Below, piece after piece: positions 7,267-16,047 of a DNA stretch of 64,000 bases; the stretch's first letter is position 1; every line of letters begins with the position of its first letter. Source of the stretch: Paenibacillus durus (GTDB lineage: Bacteria; Bacillota; Bacilli; Paenibacillales; Paenibacillaceae); the NCBI RefSeq assembly GCF_000756615.1, contig NZ_CP009288.1, forward strand, positions 558,001-622,000. The letters run 5' to 3'. Made by a program: the position numbers and the translations under genes. The notes beneath the pieces are model-generated. The model did no database searches and was not told the DNA's origin. It saw only the letters and a list, made by a program, of their open reading frames with translations.

Positions 7267-8232
7267 ATGTTCAAAAAAATAACAGCCGTCTGTGTCTGCC
7301 TTGGATTAGCCGTATCGATTACAGGTACCGACGGAACGCCTTCCGCGCAGGCAGCTTCCCCGGCCAGGATGACCTCCGTGACGGTTAATGGTGTAAAGCT
7401 TACGCTTGAATCTCAGGCTTACGTAAAGCAAGGAAGAGTCATGGCTCCGCTCCGGGACATGGCGAAAGGGCTGGGTGCGCAGCTGTATTGGGATGCGGCT
7501 TCCCGCACGGCGACCATCAAGAGAGCTTCGCATCAAGCGGAGATTAAGGCGGGCAGCAGCCGGGCGCTAAGGGACGGAGGGACCGTCATTCTGGATGTTC
7601 CTGCCGAAATCCGCAGCGGCCGTGTGTATGTTCCCCTGCGTTTTGTAGTGGAAAGCGTGGACGCGACCATATCCTGGAACGTGAAGACAGGCACGGCTCA
7701 TATTATACTGCCGCTTGACCCGGCCAGCGCGGAGAAGGTCATTGCGGAGCGGGCCGCTGCTGCGGTACAGGCGCTGAAGGCGAAGGATTGGGCCGCTCTT
7801 TCTTCCATGGTTCACTCCTCCCGGGGCGTCCGCTTCTCGCCGTATGGCTATGTGGACACCGCAAAAGACATCGTACTGAGCAGCGGCGAAATCGCGGCGA
7901 TTGGCGCGGACGGGACCGTCCGAACCTGGGGCGCCTACGATGGAACGGGTGACCCGATCAAGCTGACGTTTGCGCAGTATTACGATAAATTCATATACAG
8001 CGCCGATTTTGCGGAAGCACCGGAAATGGGCTACAATCAGACCATCGGCACCGGCAATTCGCTGAATAATGCGCGGGGTGTGTACCCGGATGCCATTGTG
8101 GTTGAATACCATTACGACGGGTTCGATCCGCAGTATGCCGGCATGGACTGGCAGAGCCTGCGGCTTGTGTTCGTTAAGGAAGGCGGGCAGTGGATGCTTG
8201 TAGGCATCATACATGATCAATGGACCATATGA
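7267..8232 (+). CDS. secreted protein with copper-amine-oxidase-like stalk domain
   Basis: The ATG at 7267 is chosen because AAAGGGTGAG precedes it and a signal peptide follows at once (FKKITAVCVCLGLAVSI, cleavage near AQA-AS around residue 31). Residues about 35-150 form the repeat seen in 'copper amine oxidase N-terminal' stalk domains of Paenibacillus surface proteins (QGRVMAPLRDMAKGLGAQ and SGRVYVPLRFVVESV). The remaining ~170 residues are a separate globular domain with no motif recognised. Despite the name these domains are probably structural, not oxidases. The stop overlaps the start of lipL. Confidence 0.75.
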   Translation: MFKKITAVCVCLGLAVSITGTDGTPSAQAASPARMTSVTVNGVKLTLESQAYVKQGRVMAPLRDMAKGLGAQLYWDAASRTATIKRASHQAEIKAGSSRALRDGGTVILDVPAEIRSGRVYVPLRFVVESVDATISWNVKTGTAHIILPLDPASAEKVIAERAAAAVQALKAKDWAALSSMVHSSRGVRFSPYGYVDTAKDIVLSSGEIAAIGADGTVRTWGAYDGTGDPIKLTFAQYYDKFIYSADFAEAPEMGYNQTIGTGNSLNNARGVYPDAIVVEYHYDGFDPQYAGMDWQSLRLVFVKEGGQWMLVGIIHDQWTI

Positions 8233-9137
8233 GCGAAAGCAATATAACAAGCGGAATGAACGGGCTGAAATCCGGTCCGGCCGGAACGCTGCCGGGGCGC
8301 ATGGCGCTCTTTGAGCATTTGGCCGGGGGCGCGGCGGAAGGAGAAGGGGGCGGCGATATGCTGATCCCCTTCGCCTTTGAAGAGACGCTGTGCCGGGATG
8401 TCGGCGCGGGGCTTGTGCCGCCGTCGCTGCACTTGTGGAGCCACCCCGGCGGAGTGGCTCTCGGGCTCAGGGACAGCCGCCTGCCGTGCGCCGGGCAGGC
8501 GATGCAGAGCCTGGAAGCGCGCGGCATACGCACGGCGGTCAGACATTCCGGCGGCGCGGCGGTTCCCCTGGATGCGGGAGTCGTCAACGTCTCCCTAATC
8601 CTGCCCAAGAGCCGGGGAACACTCGATTTCCACCGGGATTTCCGTCTCCTTGCCGCCTTGATTGCGGAGGCGGCGGGCGTCTCCCACCCGGCTGCCGCTG
8701 CGCAGATCGTTGCGGCAGAGGTTGCCGGATCTTACTGCCCCGGCGATTACGACCTGTCCATCGGGGGCAGGAAGTTTTGCGGAATCGCCCAGCGGCGGCA
8801 GAGCCAGGCCTACTTTGTGCATGCTTTCGTCGTGGTGAGCGGCTCCGGACGGGAGCGCGGCGAGTTGGTGCGCCGCTTCTACGAGGAGGCGGTCTGCGGC
8901 GGGGCGGGCCTGGACTATCCGAAGGTGCGGCCGGAGACGATCGGCGGACTCGGTGAGCTGGGCGGCCCGGATTCGGCGGCCGTGTTCGCGGACGGAGTCC
9001 GGCAGGCGGTGGCAGCCCGGGGCACGGAGCTGGTGAGGGCTTCCGAGTTGGAGGCGGAGACCGGCTACCGCCTTGGATACGGCGATCCAAGGGTGCTGGA
9101 AGCGGCGAAGATGCTGCGCGAGCGGTATGCCCAGTGA
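8220..9137 (+). CDS. lipL: octanoyl-[GcvH]:protein N-octanoyltransferase
   Basis: 305 residues of the biotin/lipoate ligase fold. The substrate-binding segment reads RHSGGAAVPLDAG and the catalytic-cysteine region reads GSYCPGDYDLSIGG followed by RKFCGIAQRR; Cys173 matches the catalytic cysteine of Bacillus LipL. LipL moves octanoyl groups from GcvH to E2 subunits during lipoate assembly. ATG at 8220 overlaps the previous gene by 13 bases; ATG at 8229, overlapping its TGA as ATGA, is an equally good start. GC-rich with an Ala/Gly-rich N-terminal extension. LplA-like function is less likely because of the Cys motif. Confidence 0.8.
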   Translation: MDHMSESNITSGMNGLKSGPAGTLPGRMALFEHLAGGAAEGEGGGDMLIPFAFEETLCRDVGAGLVPPSLHLWSHPGGVALGLRDSRLPCAGQAMQSLEARGIRTAVRHSGGAAVPLDAGVVNVSLILPKSRGTLDFHRDFRLLAALIAEAAGVSHPAAAAQIVAAEVAGSYCPGDYDLSIGGRKFCGIAQRRQSQAYFVHAFVVVSGSGRERGELVRRFYEEAVCGGAGLDYPKVRPETIGGLGELGGPDSAAVFADGVRQAVAARGTELVRASELEAETGYRLGYGDPRVLEAAKMLRERYAQ

Positions 9138-9191
9138 ACGGCGACCGGCGAACGGCGCTATAGGTATGCGGGCTGTCCCGTTCACGCAAAT

Positions 9192-9630
9192 AAAAGTTAA
9201 GAAGCCAGCAGGTCTTCCGGTTATTCGAGACCTGCTGGCTGCTGTTGCTGGATGCGTCAATTCCTACATGGGACCAGGTTAGAAAGTCAGAGTAGTCGCT
9301 CTAACACCAATTGACTTGGGCAATCGCGCCAACATCAGGTAACGAGGTTAGGCTGCGTGTGATTTTAGCCCAGCGTTCTGCAAAACAGCTAAGATGCAGT
9401 TTTTTTAGCCCAAAGCACTTATTCAACAGAAAATCCTGCTGTCATACAGGAATTTGAGGCTGTGAGGACTGAATTTGAGGCTGAGCGAGGAAATGCCTGT
9501 ATTTTCGCAGGCATGTGATACAGTAGCCGTTCTCAGGTGACCCAAAGATGCACAATTTCAGGTTTTTGCATTATTTGCTTCATCATTTCCCTCTAAATTG
9601 GCGAAGAACGTCCCAATTCCATTCGGGAGG
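9192..9630. repeat. dispersed ~400-bp non-coding repeat, copy 1
   Basis: This intergenic block shares ordered words with 19521-19893: AAAAGTTAAGAAGCCAGCA, then GCAATCGC, GCAAAACAGCTAA, TACAGGAATTTGAGG, ACTGAATTTGAGGCTGA, TTTCGCAGGCATG, AATTTCAGGTTTT, and finally CCATTCGGG. Copy 1 carries about 70 extra bases after the first hairpin. No open frame is conserved between the copies, so the unit is non-coding. It contains small hairpins such as the GCCTGTATTTTCGCAGGC palindrome. Confidence 0.8.
9203..9240 (+). terminator. perfect 13-bp hairpin at left end of repeat copy 1
   Basis: AGCCAGCAGGTCT and AGACCTGCTGGCT pair perfectly over a 12-base loop, 66 bases after lipL. There is no T-run after the stem here, unlike the second copy, so it is terminator-like only. 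Confidence 0.55.
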
Positions 9631-9665
9631 ATGCATCGGGATGTTCTCCAAATAATAATTTCTAA

Positions 9666-9733
9666 TTTAGTGATTGACCAATCAATAACTAGATGATATC
9701 ATGAAGTTAAGTTAGTAATTGATCAATAACTAA
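9666..9733 (+). promoter_or_regulatory. epimerase promoter with two large dyad operators
   Basis: TTGACC (9674-9679), 17 bp, TATCAT (9697-9702). Operator A (9668-9691) has arms TAGTNATTGA / TCAATNACTA around four bases and covers the -35. Operator B (9712-9733) has the same arms with no central bases and lies just after the expected transcription start. A third relative sits at 10722-10746. The design implies repression by a dimeric regulator encoded elsewhere. Confidence 0.75.
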
Positions 9734-9755
9734 TCACGAAATGAGGTCGATGAAA

Positions 9756-10724
9756 ATGGAAAAAGCGATTGTAATTGGAGCAACGGGCGGAACGGGAGCA
9801 GCGATCACGGAAGAACTGGTCAAACGGGGGATACGTACCATTGCTTTTGGGCGTTCGCGTCAGAAATTGGAGCACTTTGCAGGAAAGCTTGGAAATCCCG
9901 CACATTTGACGCTTGCCGTAGGGGACGCAATGCGCCCTGATGATATTGTAGCTCAAGCAGGCGGCGCGGACGTATTGTTCCATTGCGCGAACGTACCCTA
10001 TAACGAGATGGTGAACAAGCTGATACCGCTAGGCGAATCGGTGATGGAGGCGGCAGAACGGCTTGCGATTAAAGTTGTAGCGATTGACGGGATCTATCCT
10101 TATGGGAGAAAACAGATGGATCTTGTCACAGAAGAGCATCCCAAGCAGCCTCATACGAAAAAAGGAAAAGTCCGCCTGGACTATGAACGGATGCTGTTCA
10201 GCAAGCGGTGGAGCAAGGCCAAAGTTATGATTGTTCGCTTGCCCGATTATTATGGACCTACGGCTAATGAAGCCTCGTATTTAGGTTCAACCCTTGAAGC
10301 GATCGCTGCTGGGAAAATGGCTTTTTTCGTCGGCAACATGCATGTTCCCCGCGAATTCGTCTATTTGCCGGATGCGGCTGCCATGGTTGCCGAGCTGGCA
10401 GGCAAAGACTTCGCTTATGGACAGAACTGGAATATACCGGGGGCTGGAATCATATCGGGACGGGAGATCGTACGGATTGCGCAAGCGGCAAGTGGCCAAG
10501 TTAAACCGGTCATTCCACTGAAAAAATTAGGTTTATCGATGCTGGGTATGAGCGTGCCCGTCATGAAAGAAGTCATTGAGATGCTTTATTTAACCGAAGA
10601 TCCGCTGACACTAAGCGGAGACAAATACAAACGGCTAATCGGACCGATCACCGCGACGCCATTCCAGGAAGGTATTACTTCGACTGTTTTGGCATTGAAG
10701 AGCAAGGCATCTTTTGCACAATAG
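9756..10724 (+). CDS. NAD(P)-binding epimerase/dehydratase-like protein (atypical SDR)
   Basis: About 322 residues from the ATG at 9756, the start best spaced from GAGG (9743-9747); in-frame ATGs at 9741 and 9750 are alternatives. The N-terminus AIVIGATGGTGAAITEEL has the GxxGxxG dinucleotide-binding motif of extended/atypical SDRs. VVAIDGIYPYG and RLPDYYGP match the NAD-dependent epimerase family. The substrate is unknown. Expression appears tightly controlled by the surrounding dyads, and a membrane-anchored SRPBCC protein follows behind another copy of the operator. Confidence 0.8.
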   Translation: MEKAIVIGATGGTGAAITEELVKRGIRTIAFGRSRQKLEHFAGKLGNPAHLTLAVGDAMRPDDIVAQAGGADVLFHCANVPYNEMVNKLIPLGESVMEAAERLAIKVVAIDGIYPYGRKQMDLVTEEHPKQPHTKKGKVRLDYERMLFSKRWSKAKVMIVRLPDYYGPTANEASYLGSTLEAIAAGKMAFFVGNMHVPREFVYLPDAAAMVAELAGKDFAYGQNWNIPGAGIISGREIVRIAQAASGQVKPVIPLKKLGLSMLGMSVPVMKEVIEMLYLTEDPLTLSGDKYKRLIGPITATPFQEGITSTVLALKSKASFAQ

Positions 10725-10746
10725 TTATTGATTGATCAATTAAATA
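10722..10746 (+). promoter_or_regulatory. third copy of the epimerase operator
   Basis: TAGTTATTGA-TTGA-TCAATTAAATA begins in the stop codon of the epimerase gene and has the arm-4bp-arm form of operator A, with a degenerate right arm. It may couple control of the downstream SRPBCC gene. Confidence 0.6.
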
Positions 10747-10806
10747 ATGGGAAGTTGTAACATGCCTTTGACCGTTTATGAAATTAATCACGAGGAGAGA
10801 TGAAAT

Positions 10807-11364
10807 ATGTTGAAAAAATTGTTTAAGTCAAAAGCATTCACGATGAGCTTTCTTTTACTGATATTCATTCTGATTGGCGGGGTGATTTATGGTGCGAGGC
10901 ACTCCGATGATTCCCAACGGACCCACGTCGATGTTGACCGAAACGCCCAGGTCATAGTCGACCTTTCCATCGAAATCGAAGCTTCGCAGCAGACCGTATG
11001 GCGGATACAGACTGGTATTGACCAGTGGCCAACTTGGCAGAAAAACGTCTCCCAGGCCCGGTTATCCGGTCCACTCGCGGTGGGAAGCACCTTTCAGTGG
11101 GAGACCCACGGGCTACCCATCGTCTCCACCATTCGCGAGGTCGACCCTATGCGGCGTATCGTTTGGGGGGGGCCAGCACAAGGCATCGAGGGCGTCCACG
11201 TGTGGACTATCACTCCCACCTCCAAAGGAGTCGTCGTGCATACCACTGAGTCCTGGGACGGTCCGCCAGTGGCGGCTGACCCCGACGGCATGCGCGCGGC
11301 ACTAACGTCCTCGCTCAATGCCTGGCTTGCCGATCTCAAGGCAACTGCTGAGGCGGCCAACTGA
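10807..11364 (+). CDS. membrane-anchored SRPBCC (START-like) domain protein
   Basis: 185 residues. An N-terminal transmembrane helix (SFLLLIFILIGGVIYGA, about residues 14-30) is followed by a START/Bet v1-like hydrophobic-ligand domain (VIVDLSIEIEASQQTVWRI, DQWPTWQKNV, GGPAQGIEGVHVWTI). GAGGAGAG precedes the ATG. The domain part is visibly GC-richer, with codons ending in C/G, than the AT-rich anchor region, as if a domain of foreign origin had been joined to a local membrane anchor. It sits behind the third operator of the epimerase system, so the two probably act together on a hydrophobic compound. Confidence 0.75.
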   Translation: MLKKLFKSKAFTMSFLLLIFILIGGVIYGARHSDDSQRTHVDVDRNAQVIVDLSIEIEASQQTVWRIQTGIDQWPTWQKNVSQARLSGPLAVGSTFQWETHGLPIVSTIREVDPMRRIVWGGPAQGIEGVHVWTITPTSKGVVVHTTESWDGPPVAADPDGMRAALTSSLNAWLADLKATAEAAN

Positions 11365-11520
11365 AAAGCAGCCTTTACGCGACGGGGATTGTTACGCTCC
11401 CTCGGTACCTTCGGATGAGTCAATCCCAATTATAATGACACCTCCAAAACCACTAAAGAAGTGGGAATGGAAGCATCTTTGCACATATGGGGGTTAGTCA
11501 ATGTATTATTGTGAAGCATC

Positions 11521-11557
11521 ACAAAAAGCAGGCCAAAACTGGTGGCCTGCTTTTTGT
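11521..11557. terminator. strong bidirectional terminator hairpin
   Basis: ACAAAAAGCAGGCCA and TGGCCTGCTTTTTGT are exact reverse complements around a 7-base loop, with A-run and T-run on the two sides. It closes the epimerase/SRPBCC region. Confidence 0.8.
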
Positions 11558-11845
11558 GTTTCGGTATGACCAAATATCGAATAGCTCTTGCGGCATTATT
11601 GGAACAAGTAGATCAACTAAGCTTAAGAGTAAGAAAAATCTTAGTAACGATTCCCGCTGAAAGCAGCGGAGAGAACGGAATGATTGCGGAGAAGCGGCAG
11701 CGTCCGCCCCGTACACCCGCCTTAATCCTACCTCGAAAAAAAGGATGCCGCCGCAGCCATTTCCATGGTTTATTGGACACTCCCGCTAAAAAACAAAGGA
11801 ATGCTCCTGAACTCAGTAAGCTCCTAATTGTCATGTGTACGAACC
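11558..11845. other. intergenic region, no gene supported
   Basis: Open frames exist on both strands (for example a 73-codon frame on the minus strand) but none has a ribosome site, a recognisable domain or a credible composition. It may be an eroded element. Confidence 0.4.
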
Positions 11846-12907
11846 TTAAGGCAGGGTCACTGTGAAACTGTCAAATTTGGTTTTTCCTGATGCTTGATGA
11901 GGAGTGAATTCGACCGGTGTCTCTGTGCCGTCTTGGTCAATCGCAACCCCGCCGCCCATGCTAGGCAAAGATACATGAGGAGTGAATGTTAAGGTTTTTG
12001 TGCCGGCTGGAAGCGGATTAAACAGCTGGGTGCCGGTGGAATAATATTTACCATCCCGGAATTGACTTCTGGTTCCACCCGATTGGGAACCCAGTTCATG
12101 TCCCGCTTCATCCACCGCTCTGACTGATAGATAGTCGACGGAGTCTTGGTCTTCGGATACGGCGCTAAAGGTAAGCCGCATTCCCGCCGGTCCAATAACC
12201 AGGTCGGATACCGTCAGGTCAACTCCGCCGGATTGCTGCTTATGGCCGATCGCGATGAGCTTGGTACCAGCCTGCTTGCTCACAGGTATGGCGAAGTCCC
12301 ATTTCTTTTGTCTGTCCTCGGTGCTAAGGGCCAGTCCAAGCTCGAACTGATCCGTCAAATCCACCGAAGAGTTAATTTCCAAAATGCCCGTACGATAGGT
12401 CGGGGTGACTTCCGTTTGTTTATCGCTTCCTGAGAACGCCGCTGCGGTTCCGTTGACAGCAAAATCTGTTCTTAACATGGTAAAGGCCTCTCCCATCGGC
12501 TTCTCCGTTTCCAGCGAGTATCCGATACTTAAACGTGTCCCGTCGTAGAACACCTCGTTGATCGTAAGCGAGTCGCCCCCGGAAATCTTGGTCATGCCTA
12601 TCGCTGAAGTTAATCCGTGTTCGCTGACGTTCTTCAAACCGCTGTCCCCGATCTGGATGAATACTGACCCAATGACCGGAATTTTGGACACAATGCTTGC
12701 CATTGCCGGAGACAAAGCCGCCGAACCGATCAGCAGACCGCAAGCAACGGCCGCCGCCCCCGCCGTATACCCCATTTTTCTAAGTATCTTCGTCCTCTTG
12801 CCTACACCGGTTTCCTGAACCGTCTTCATAATAATAGCGTCCAGCTTGTCATAGGGCACGGGAATGCTGTCGATTTCTTTTTTAAAGGTATGAATTTCTT
12901 GAATCAT
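11846..12907 (-). CDS. anti-sigma factor-like DUF4179 membrane protein
   Basis: 353 residues. The cytoplasmic N-terminus (about residues 1-45) ends in basic KRTKILRKMG, a single membrane helix AGAAAVACGLLIGSAAL follows, and the extracellular part begins with SPAMASIVSKIPVIGSVF, the DUF4179 signature. The large outer domain is beta-rich. The start overlaps the 3' end of the upstream ECF sigma gene by 26 bases, the usual sigma/anti-sigma arrangement. It probably holds the sigma factor at the membrane until an envelope signal releases it. Confidence 0.85.
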   Translation of the reverse strand: MIQEIHTFKKEIDSIPVPYDKLDAIIMKTVQETGVGKRTKILRKMGYTAGAAAVACGLLIGSAALSPAMASIVSKIPVIGSVFIQIGDSGLKNVSEHGLTSAIGMTKISGGDSLTINEVFYDGTRLSIGYSLETEKPMGEAFTMLRTDFAVNGTAAAFSGSDKQTEVTPTYRTGILEINSSVDLTDQFELGLALSTEDRQKKWDFAIPVSKQAGTKLIAIGHKQQSGGVDLTVSDLVIGPAGMRLTFSAVSEDQDSVDYLSVRAVDEAGHELGSQSGGTRSQFRDGKYYSTGTQLFNPLPAGTKTLTFTPHVSLPSMGGGVAIDQDGTETPVEFTPHQASGKTKFDSFTVTLP

Positions 12908-13430
12908 CGCAAGCGGCTCCTTTCAGCTTTTTTCGCAGAATCGCTAGGCCCCGGTGAATGTTCGTCTTGACCGTTCCTTCCGGGTAGTCGAGAATTTCGG
13001 AAATCTGCTTAACCGAATAATCCTTGTAGTAGCGAAGCAGCAGCACCGTCCTATACTTCTCCTCTAGCGTCTCCATGGCCTGAAGAAGATCGAGCTGATC
13101 CTCCAGCTGAAACTGATAAGAATCCCCGATATGTTCAAGCACCTCCGGACTCATTGCGGTAACTTTGCGGTTCTTTTTTAAGTGGGCGATAGCCGTATTA
13201 ATTAGAATCCGTGTGAGCCAGGTGGAAAAATAACGGCTGTCCTGCAGCAAGGATATCGATTTGAACGCCTTATACACGGTCTCCTGAAAAACCTCCAGCG
13301 CATCCGTCTCATTTTTCATGTACACATAGGCCATCCTGTAGAGCTTCTCTTTCTCTGCATGAATGAGCGATTGAAAAGCGTCCGGATCGCCGCGCATGGC
13401 GCGAGGGACCAAATCTGTTGTTGAACTCAC
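12882..13430 (-). CDS. ECF-type RNA polymerase sigma factor
   Basis: 182 residues. Region 2 is seen in LYRMAYVYMKNETDALEVFQ and YFSTWLTRILINTAIAHLKK. Region 4 is LEEKYRTVLLLRYYKDYS, then VKQISEILDYPEGTVKTNIH. This is the SigV/SigW-like ECF group. GTG start at 13430 with AAGGAGG eight bases upstream. Directly upstream lies TGAAAC (13480-13485 on the complementary strand), a typical ECF -35 core, although the matching -10 is not clear. Autoregulation is plausible. The pair with the DUF4179 protein forms one operon. Confidence 0.9.
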   Translation of the reverse strand: MSSTTDLVPRAMRGDPDAFQSLIHAEKEKLYRMAYVYMKNETDALEVFQETVYKAFKSISLLQDSRYFSTWLTRILINTAIAHLKKNRKVTAMSPEVLEHIGDSYQFQLEDQLDLLQAMETLEEKYRTVLLLRYYKDYSVKQISEILDYPEGTVKTNIHRGLAILRKKLKGAACDDSRNSYL

Positions 13431-13642
13431 TCAACTAACCTCCTTTTCTCCTCTATTAGAGATATCCGGCCCAAGAAACGTTTCAACTTCCCTCTTTCTA
13501 GCATAATCGCCCATGGGTGAATGAACGGCTTGTAACATAAATCATATAAAAATTAATCTTTTACAATTTATATAGAATAAGAGCTTCCCAGATTGAACGA
13601 ATGTGAATTGAAATTTTTTTTATAAAGAGGAGAGATCTACTG

Positions 13643-14278
13643 ATGAACAAGACCCTGAACAATGATTTTACCGAGGTCCTTACCGGCCGGCGCTCCATTC
13701 GCAAATATGACCCTTCTGTAAAAATCAGCAAAGAGGAAATGACGCAAATTCTTACGGAAGCGACGTTTGCGCCTTCTACGGTCAACATGCAGCCTTGGCG
13801 TTTCCTTGTGATTGACAGCCCGGAAGGAAAGGCGGCTCTGGCGCCGCTGGCCCGCTACAACAAGCAGCAGGTGGAGACTTCTTCGGCGGTGATTGCGGTA
13901 TTCGGGGACATGAACAGCTTCGACTATGCCGAGGAAATTTACAGCACCGCCGTTGAGCGCGGATGGATGCCGGCTGAAGTGAAGGAAAAACAACTGGCGG
14001 GTATAAATAACCATATTGCCGTTCTGCCGCCGGAGGTTAAACGGGAAATCCTGCTGATTGACACGGGACTGGTCTCGATGCAGCTTATGCTGGTGGCCCG
14101 GGCCCACGGTTACGACACGAATCCGATTGGCGGTTATGACAAGGACAAGGTCGCGGAAGCCTTCGGCTGGGACAAGGAGCGGTACGTGCCCGTCATGCTG
14201 CTCTCGATCGGCAAAGCTGCGGAGGAAGGCTTCTCTTCGGTCCGTCTGCCTATTGATAAAATCGCTGAATGGAAATAA
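13643..14278 (+). CDS. nitroreductase family FMN oxidoreductase
   Basis: 211 residues with GRRSIRKYDPSVKISKEE (the nitroreductase N-terminal GRRSxRxF/Y motif), APSTVNMQPWRF (FMN-binding Ser/Asn region) and the C-terminal GYDTNPIGGYD substrate/FMN loop. It should reduce nitro or quinone compounds with NAD(P)H as a dimer. AGAGGAGAG precedes the ATG. A clear paralogue lies at 56706-57344 on the other strand. The next gene is an ABM-type monooxygenase, so both may deal with quinone-like compounds. Confidence 0.9.
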   Translation: MNKTLNNDFTEVLTGRRSIRKYDPSVKISKEEMTQILTEATFAPSTVNMQPWRFLVIDSPEGKAALAPLARYNKQQVETSSAVIAVFGDMNSFDYAEEIYSTAVERGWMPAEVKEKQLAGINNHIAVLPPEVKREILLIDTGLVSMQLMLVARAHGYDTNPIGGYDKDKVAEAFGWDKERYVPVMLLSIGKAAEEGFSSVRLPIDKIAEWK

Positions 14279-14332
14279 ATAGATTTAGGGCGTAAAATAT
14301 AGAGGAATAAGATAAGGAGGGAAAGAGAAATC

Positions 14333-14623
14333 ATGATTATTATCCATGCTACGTTTTATGTGAATCCGGAAAAAAGAGATGCCTTTCTGACCGAAATCAA
14401 GCCGCTGCTCGCGGGAAGCAAGGCGGAAGAGGGCAACGTGTACTACGATCTATACGAACATACGGAGAAAAAGAATGTGTTCATTATGGTCGAAGCCTGG
14501 CGCGATTCCGCAGCCGTCGATACCCATAACGCTACTCCTCACTTTACCGGTTTCGTAGGCAAAGCGGAAGAATTCCTTGCCGCTCCACTGGATATCAAGG
14601 TGTATAACGCGGAACAGGCATAA
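14333..14623 (+). CDS. antibiotic biosynthesis monooxygenase (ABM) domain protein
   Basis: 96 residues forming a single dimeric alpha/beta-barrel ABM domain: MIIIHATFYVNPEKRDAFL, then NVYYDLYEHTEKKNVFIMVE and the AWRDSAAVDTHNATPHFTGF segment with the conserved W and HxxxxHF motif. Such proteins (YgiN-like) oxidise quinols or handle aromatic compounds without cofactors. AAGGAGGG lies 11 bases before the ATG. It follows the nitroreductase by 54 bases, in the same direction, and the two probably share a transcript ending at 14711. Confidence 0.85.
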   Translation: MIIIHATFYVNPEKRDAFLTEIKPLLAGSKAEEGNVYYDLYEHTEKKNVFIMVEAWRDSAAVDTHNATPHFTGFVGKAEEFLAAPLDIKVYNAEQA

Positions 14624-14667
14624 GGGGAAGGGCGTAGACCTTTTCACTCCCAGCAGTTATGTATCCG

Positions 14668-14711
14668 AACCTCCCGCCTCACGGTCATCGTTACGCGGGA
14701 GGTTCTTTTTT
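14668..14711 (+). terminator. rho-independent terminator
   Basis: AACCTCCCGC and GCGGGAGGTT form a 10-bp stem followed by CTTTTTT. It ends the nitroreductase-ABM operon. Confidence 0.85.
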
Positions 14712-14735
14712 GCACAAAAAAGGGGGCCTTGGCGC

Positions 14736-15515
14736 TTACTTGTACATCTCGGGTCTCCGGTCGGTAAATACCGGGATTTGCCCGCGCGCTTCCCGCACTT
14801 TGACCAGATCAAGCTCACCGGATACAATCTCCTCCCCTTCGCCCGCCTCACAGACGATTTCTCCCCAGGGATCGATAATCATGGAATGCCCCGCAAAAAC
14901 ATTAGCGGGATCTGACCCCGCCCGGTTGCAGGCGGCAACATAGCACTGGTTCTCTATCGCCCGGCTGACGAGCAGCGCGCGCCAGTGGGCGAGGCGCGGC
15001 AGCGGCCATTCCGCAGAGACGAACAGCACCTCCGCTCCGGAGACCATATGGGCGCGTATCCATTCCGGAAACCGGATATCATAGCAGATGACGCCGGCGC
15101 AGGGTGTGCCGTCCAGACGGAACAGCCCTTTGGACGACCCCGGCTGGAGATACAGATGCTCATCCATGAGCCGGAACAGATGCAGCTTGCTGTATTCCAA
15201 GGCAGGAACTCCTTCGCGGTCCGCGGCGAACATGGTGTTGGTTACACCTTCCGCGCGCTGCCAGGCGGTGGAGCCTGCGATAATGTTAATACCGTATTCC
15301 TTGGCTAAGCCGCCGATAAACGCTGCTGCGGCCTTGCCGTTCGCGTCGGCCATTTCGTCAAGACGCGTCAAGTCATAGCCGGTCGTCCACAGCTCGGGCA
15401 GCAGGATGCAGTCCGGCTGTCCTTGCGCGGCAAGGCGGATGGCGCGCTCCGCCGCGGCGTAATTGGCCTTCGGATTGCCGAAAGCGATGTCGAGTTGAAG
15501 CAGGGAAACTTTCAT
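14736..15515 (-). CDS. carbon-nitrogen hydrolase (nitrilase superfamily amidase)
   Basis: 259 residues of the nitrilase fold with the full catalytic triad: Glu41 (LLPELW), Lys110 (LEYSKLHLF) and Cys144 (GVICYDIRFPE). It resembles omega-amidase/YafV-MtnU type enzymes, which hydrolyse 2-oxoglutaramate-like amides during methionine salvage or transamination repair; the substrate is an inference. AAGGAGGCG precedes the ATG. A more distant paralogue is at 62901-63683. Confidence 0.85.
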   Translation of the reverse strand: MKVSLLQLDIAFGNPKANYAAAERAIRLAAQGQPDCILLPELWTTGYDLTRLDEMADANGKAAAAFIGGLAKEYGINIIAGSTAWQRAEGVTNTMFAADREGVPALEYSKLHLFRLMDEHLYLQPGSSKGLFRLDGTPCAGVICYDIRFPEWIRAHMVSGAEVLFVSAEWPLPRLAHWRALLVSRAIENQCYVAACNRAGSDPANVFAGHSMIIDPWGEIVCEAGEGEEIVSGELDLVKVREARGQIPVFTDRRPEMYK

Positions 15516-15669
15516 TCAGCGGTTCGCCTCCTTATGTATAGCACTATACGGCTATCCGCCGTTCAAGGCAATATGGCTGTCCGGCGATCTTCTCAAGACG
15601 ACAGCACCTATTGACAAAACCGGCTGGCCGAAGTAAAAAAGTAGGATATACCGGAAGGAGGAGCGAAAG

Positions 15670-16047
15670 ATGAGAATCACGATAACCCGCGCCGGAGAGC
15701 GCCATGGCGAGGTATATTTCTCCTCGGCTTACGGCGAGGGCAAGGGGCAATGGCTCGGCTCCTCCCTGGTACCCGGACAGGAATATGAGGCGGAACTGGA
15801 GCTGCCCGAGCTTTTTATCAAATGGGTAGACCTCGTTCCGGCTCCCGGGAAGCCGCCGGCGATCTCCATGAAGCCAGGTAAGAATGTTCTGACCGGAACA
15901 CTGGAAGATATTGAAGAGGACGGAACGGCTTATATGCGGCTCGGGGAGTCGCTGATTATGTTCGAATGTCTAGGCGAGCCTATGGCGATTGGCGGCACGG
16001 TGGAGCTTACAGCCGGAATCATCCGCATCTATCCGGCGGCTTATTAG
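15670..16047 (+). CDS. conserved-looking hypothetical protein
   Basis: 125 residues, beta-strand rich, acidic, no signal peptide or membrane segment. GGAAGGAGGAGCG immediately before the ATG and a TTGACA at 15611-15616 support a real gene. The core (ISMKPGKNVLTGTLEDIEED, YMRLGESLIMFECLGEP) suggests a small beta-barrel, but no family was recognised. It stands alone between the amidase and an ArsR regulator. Confidence 0.6.
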   Translation: MRITITRAGERHGEVYFSSAYGEGKGQWLGSSLVPGQEYEAELELPELFIKWVDLVPAPGKPPAISMKPGKNVLTGTLEDIEEDGTAYMRLGESLIMFECLGEPMAIGGTVELTAGIIRIYPAAY

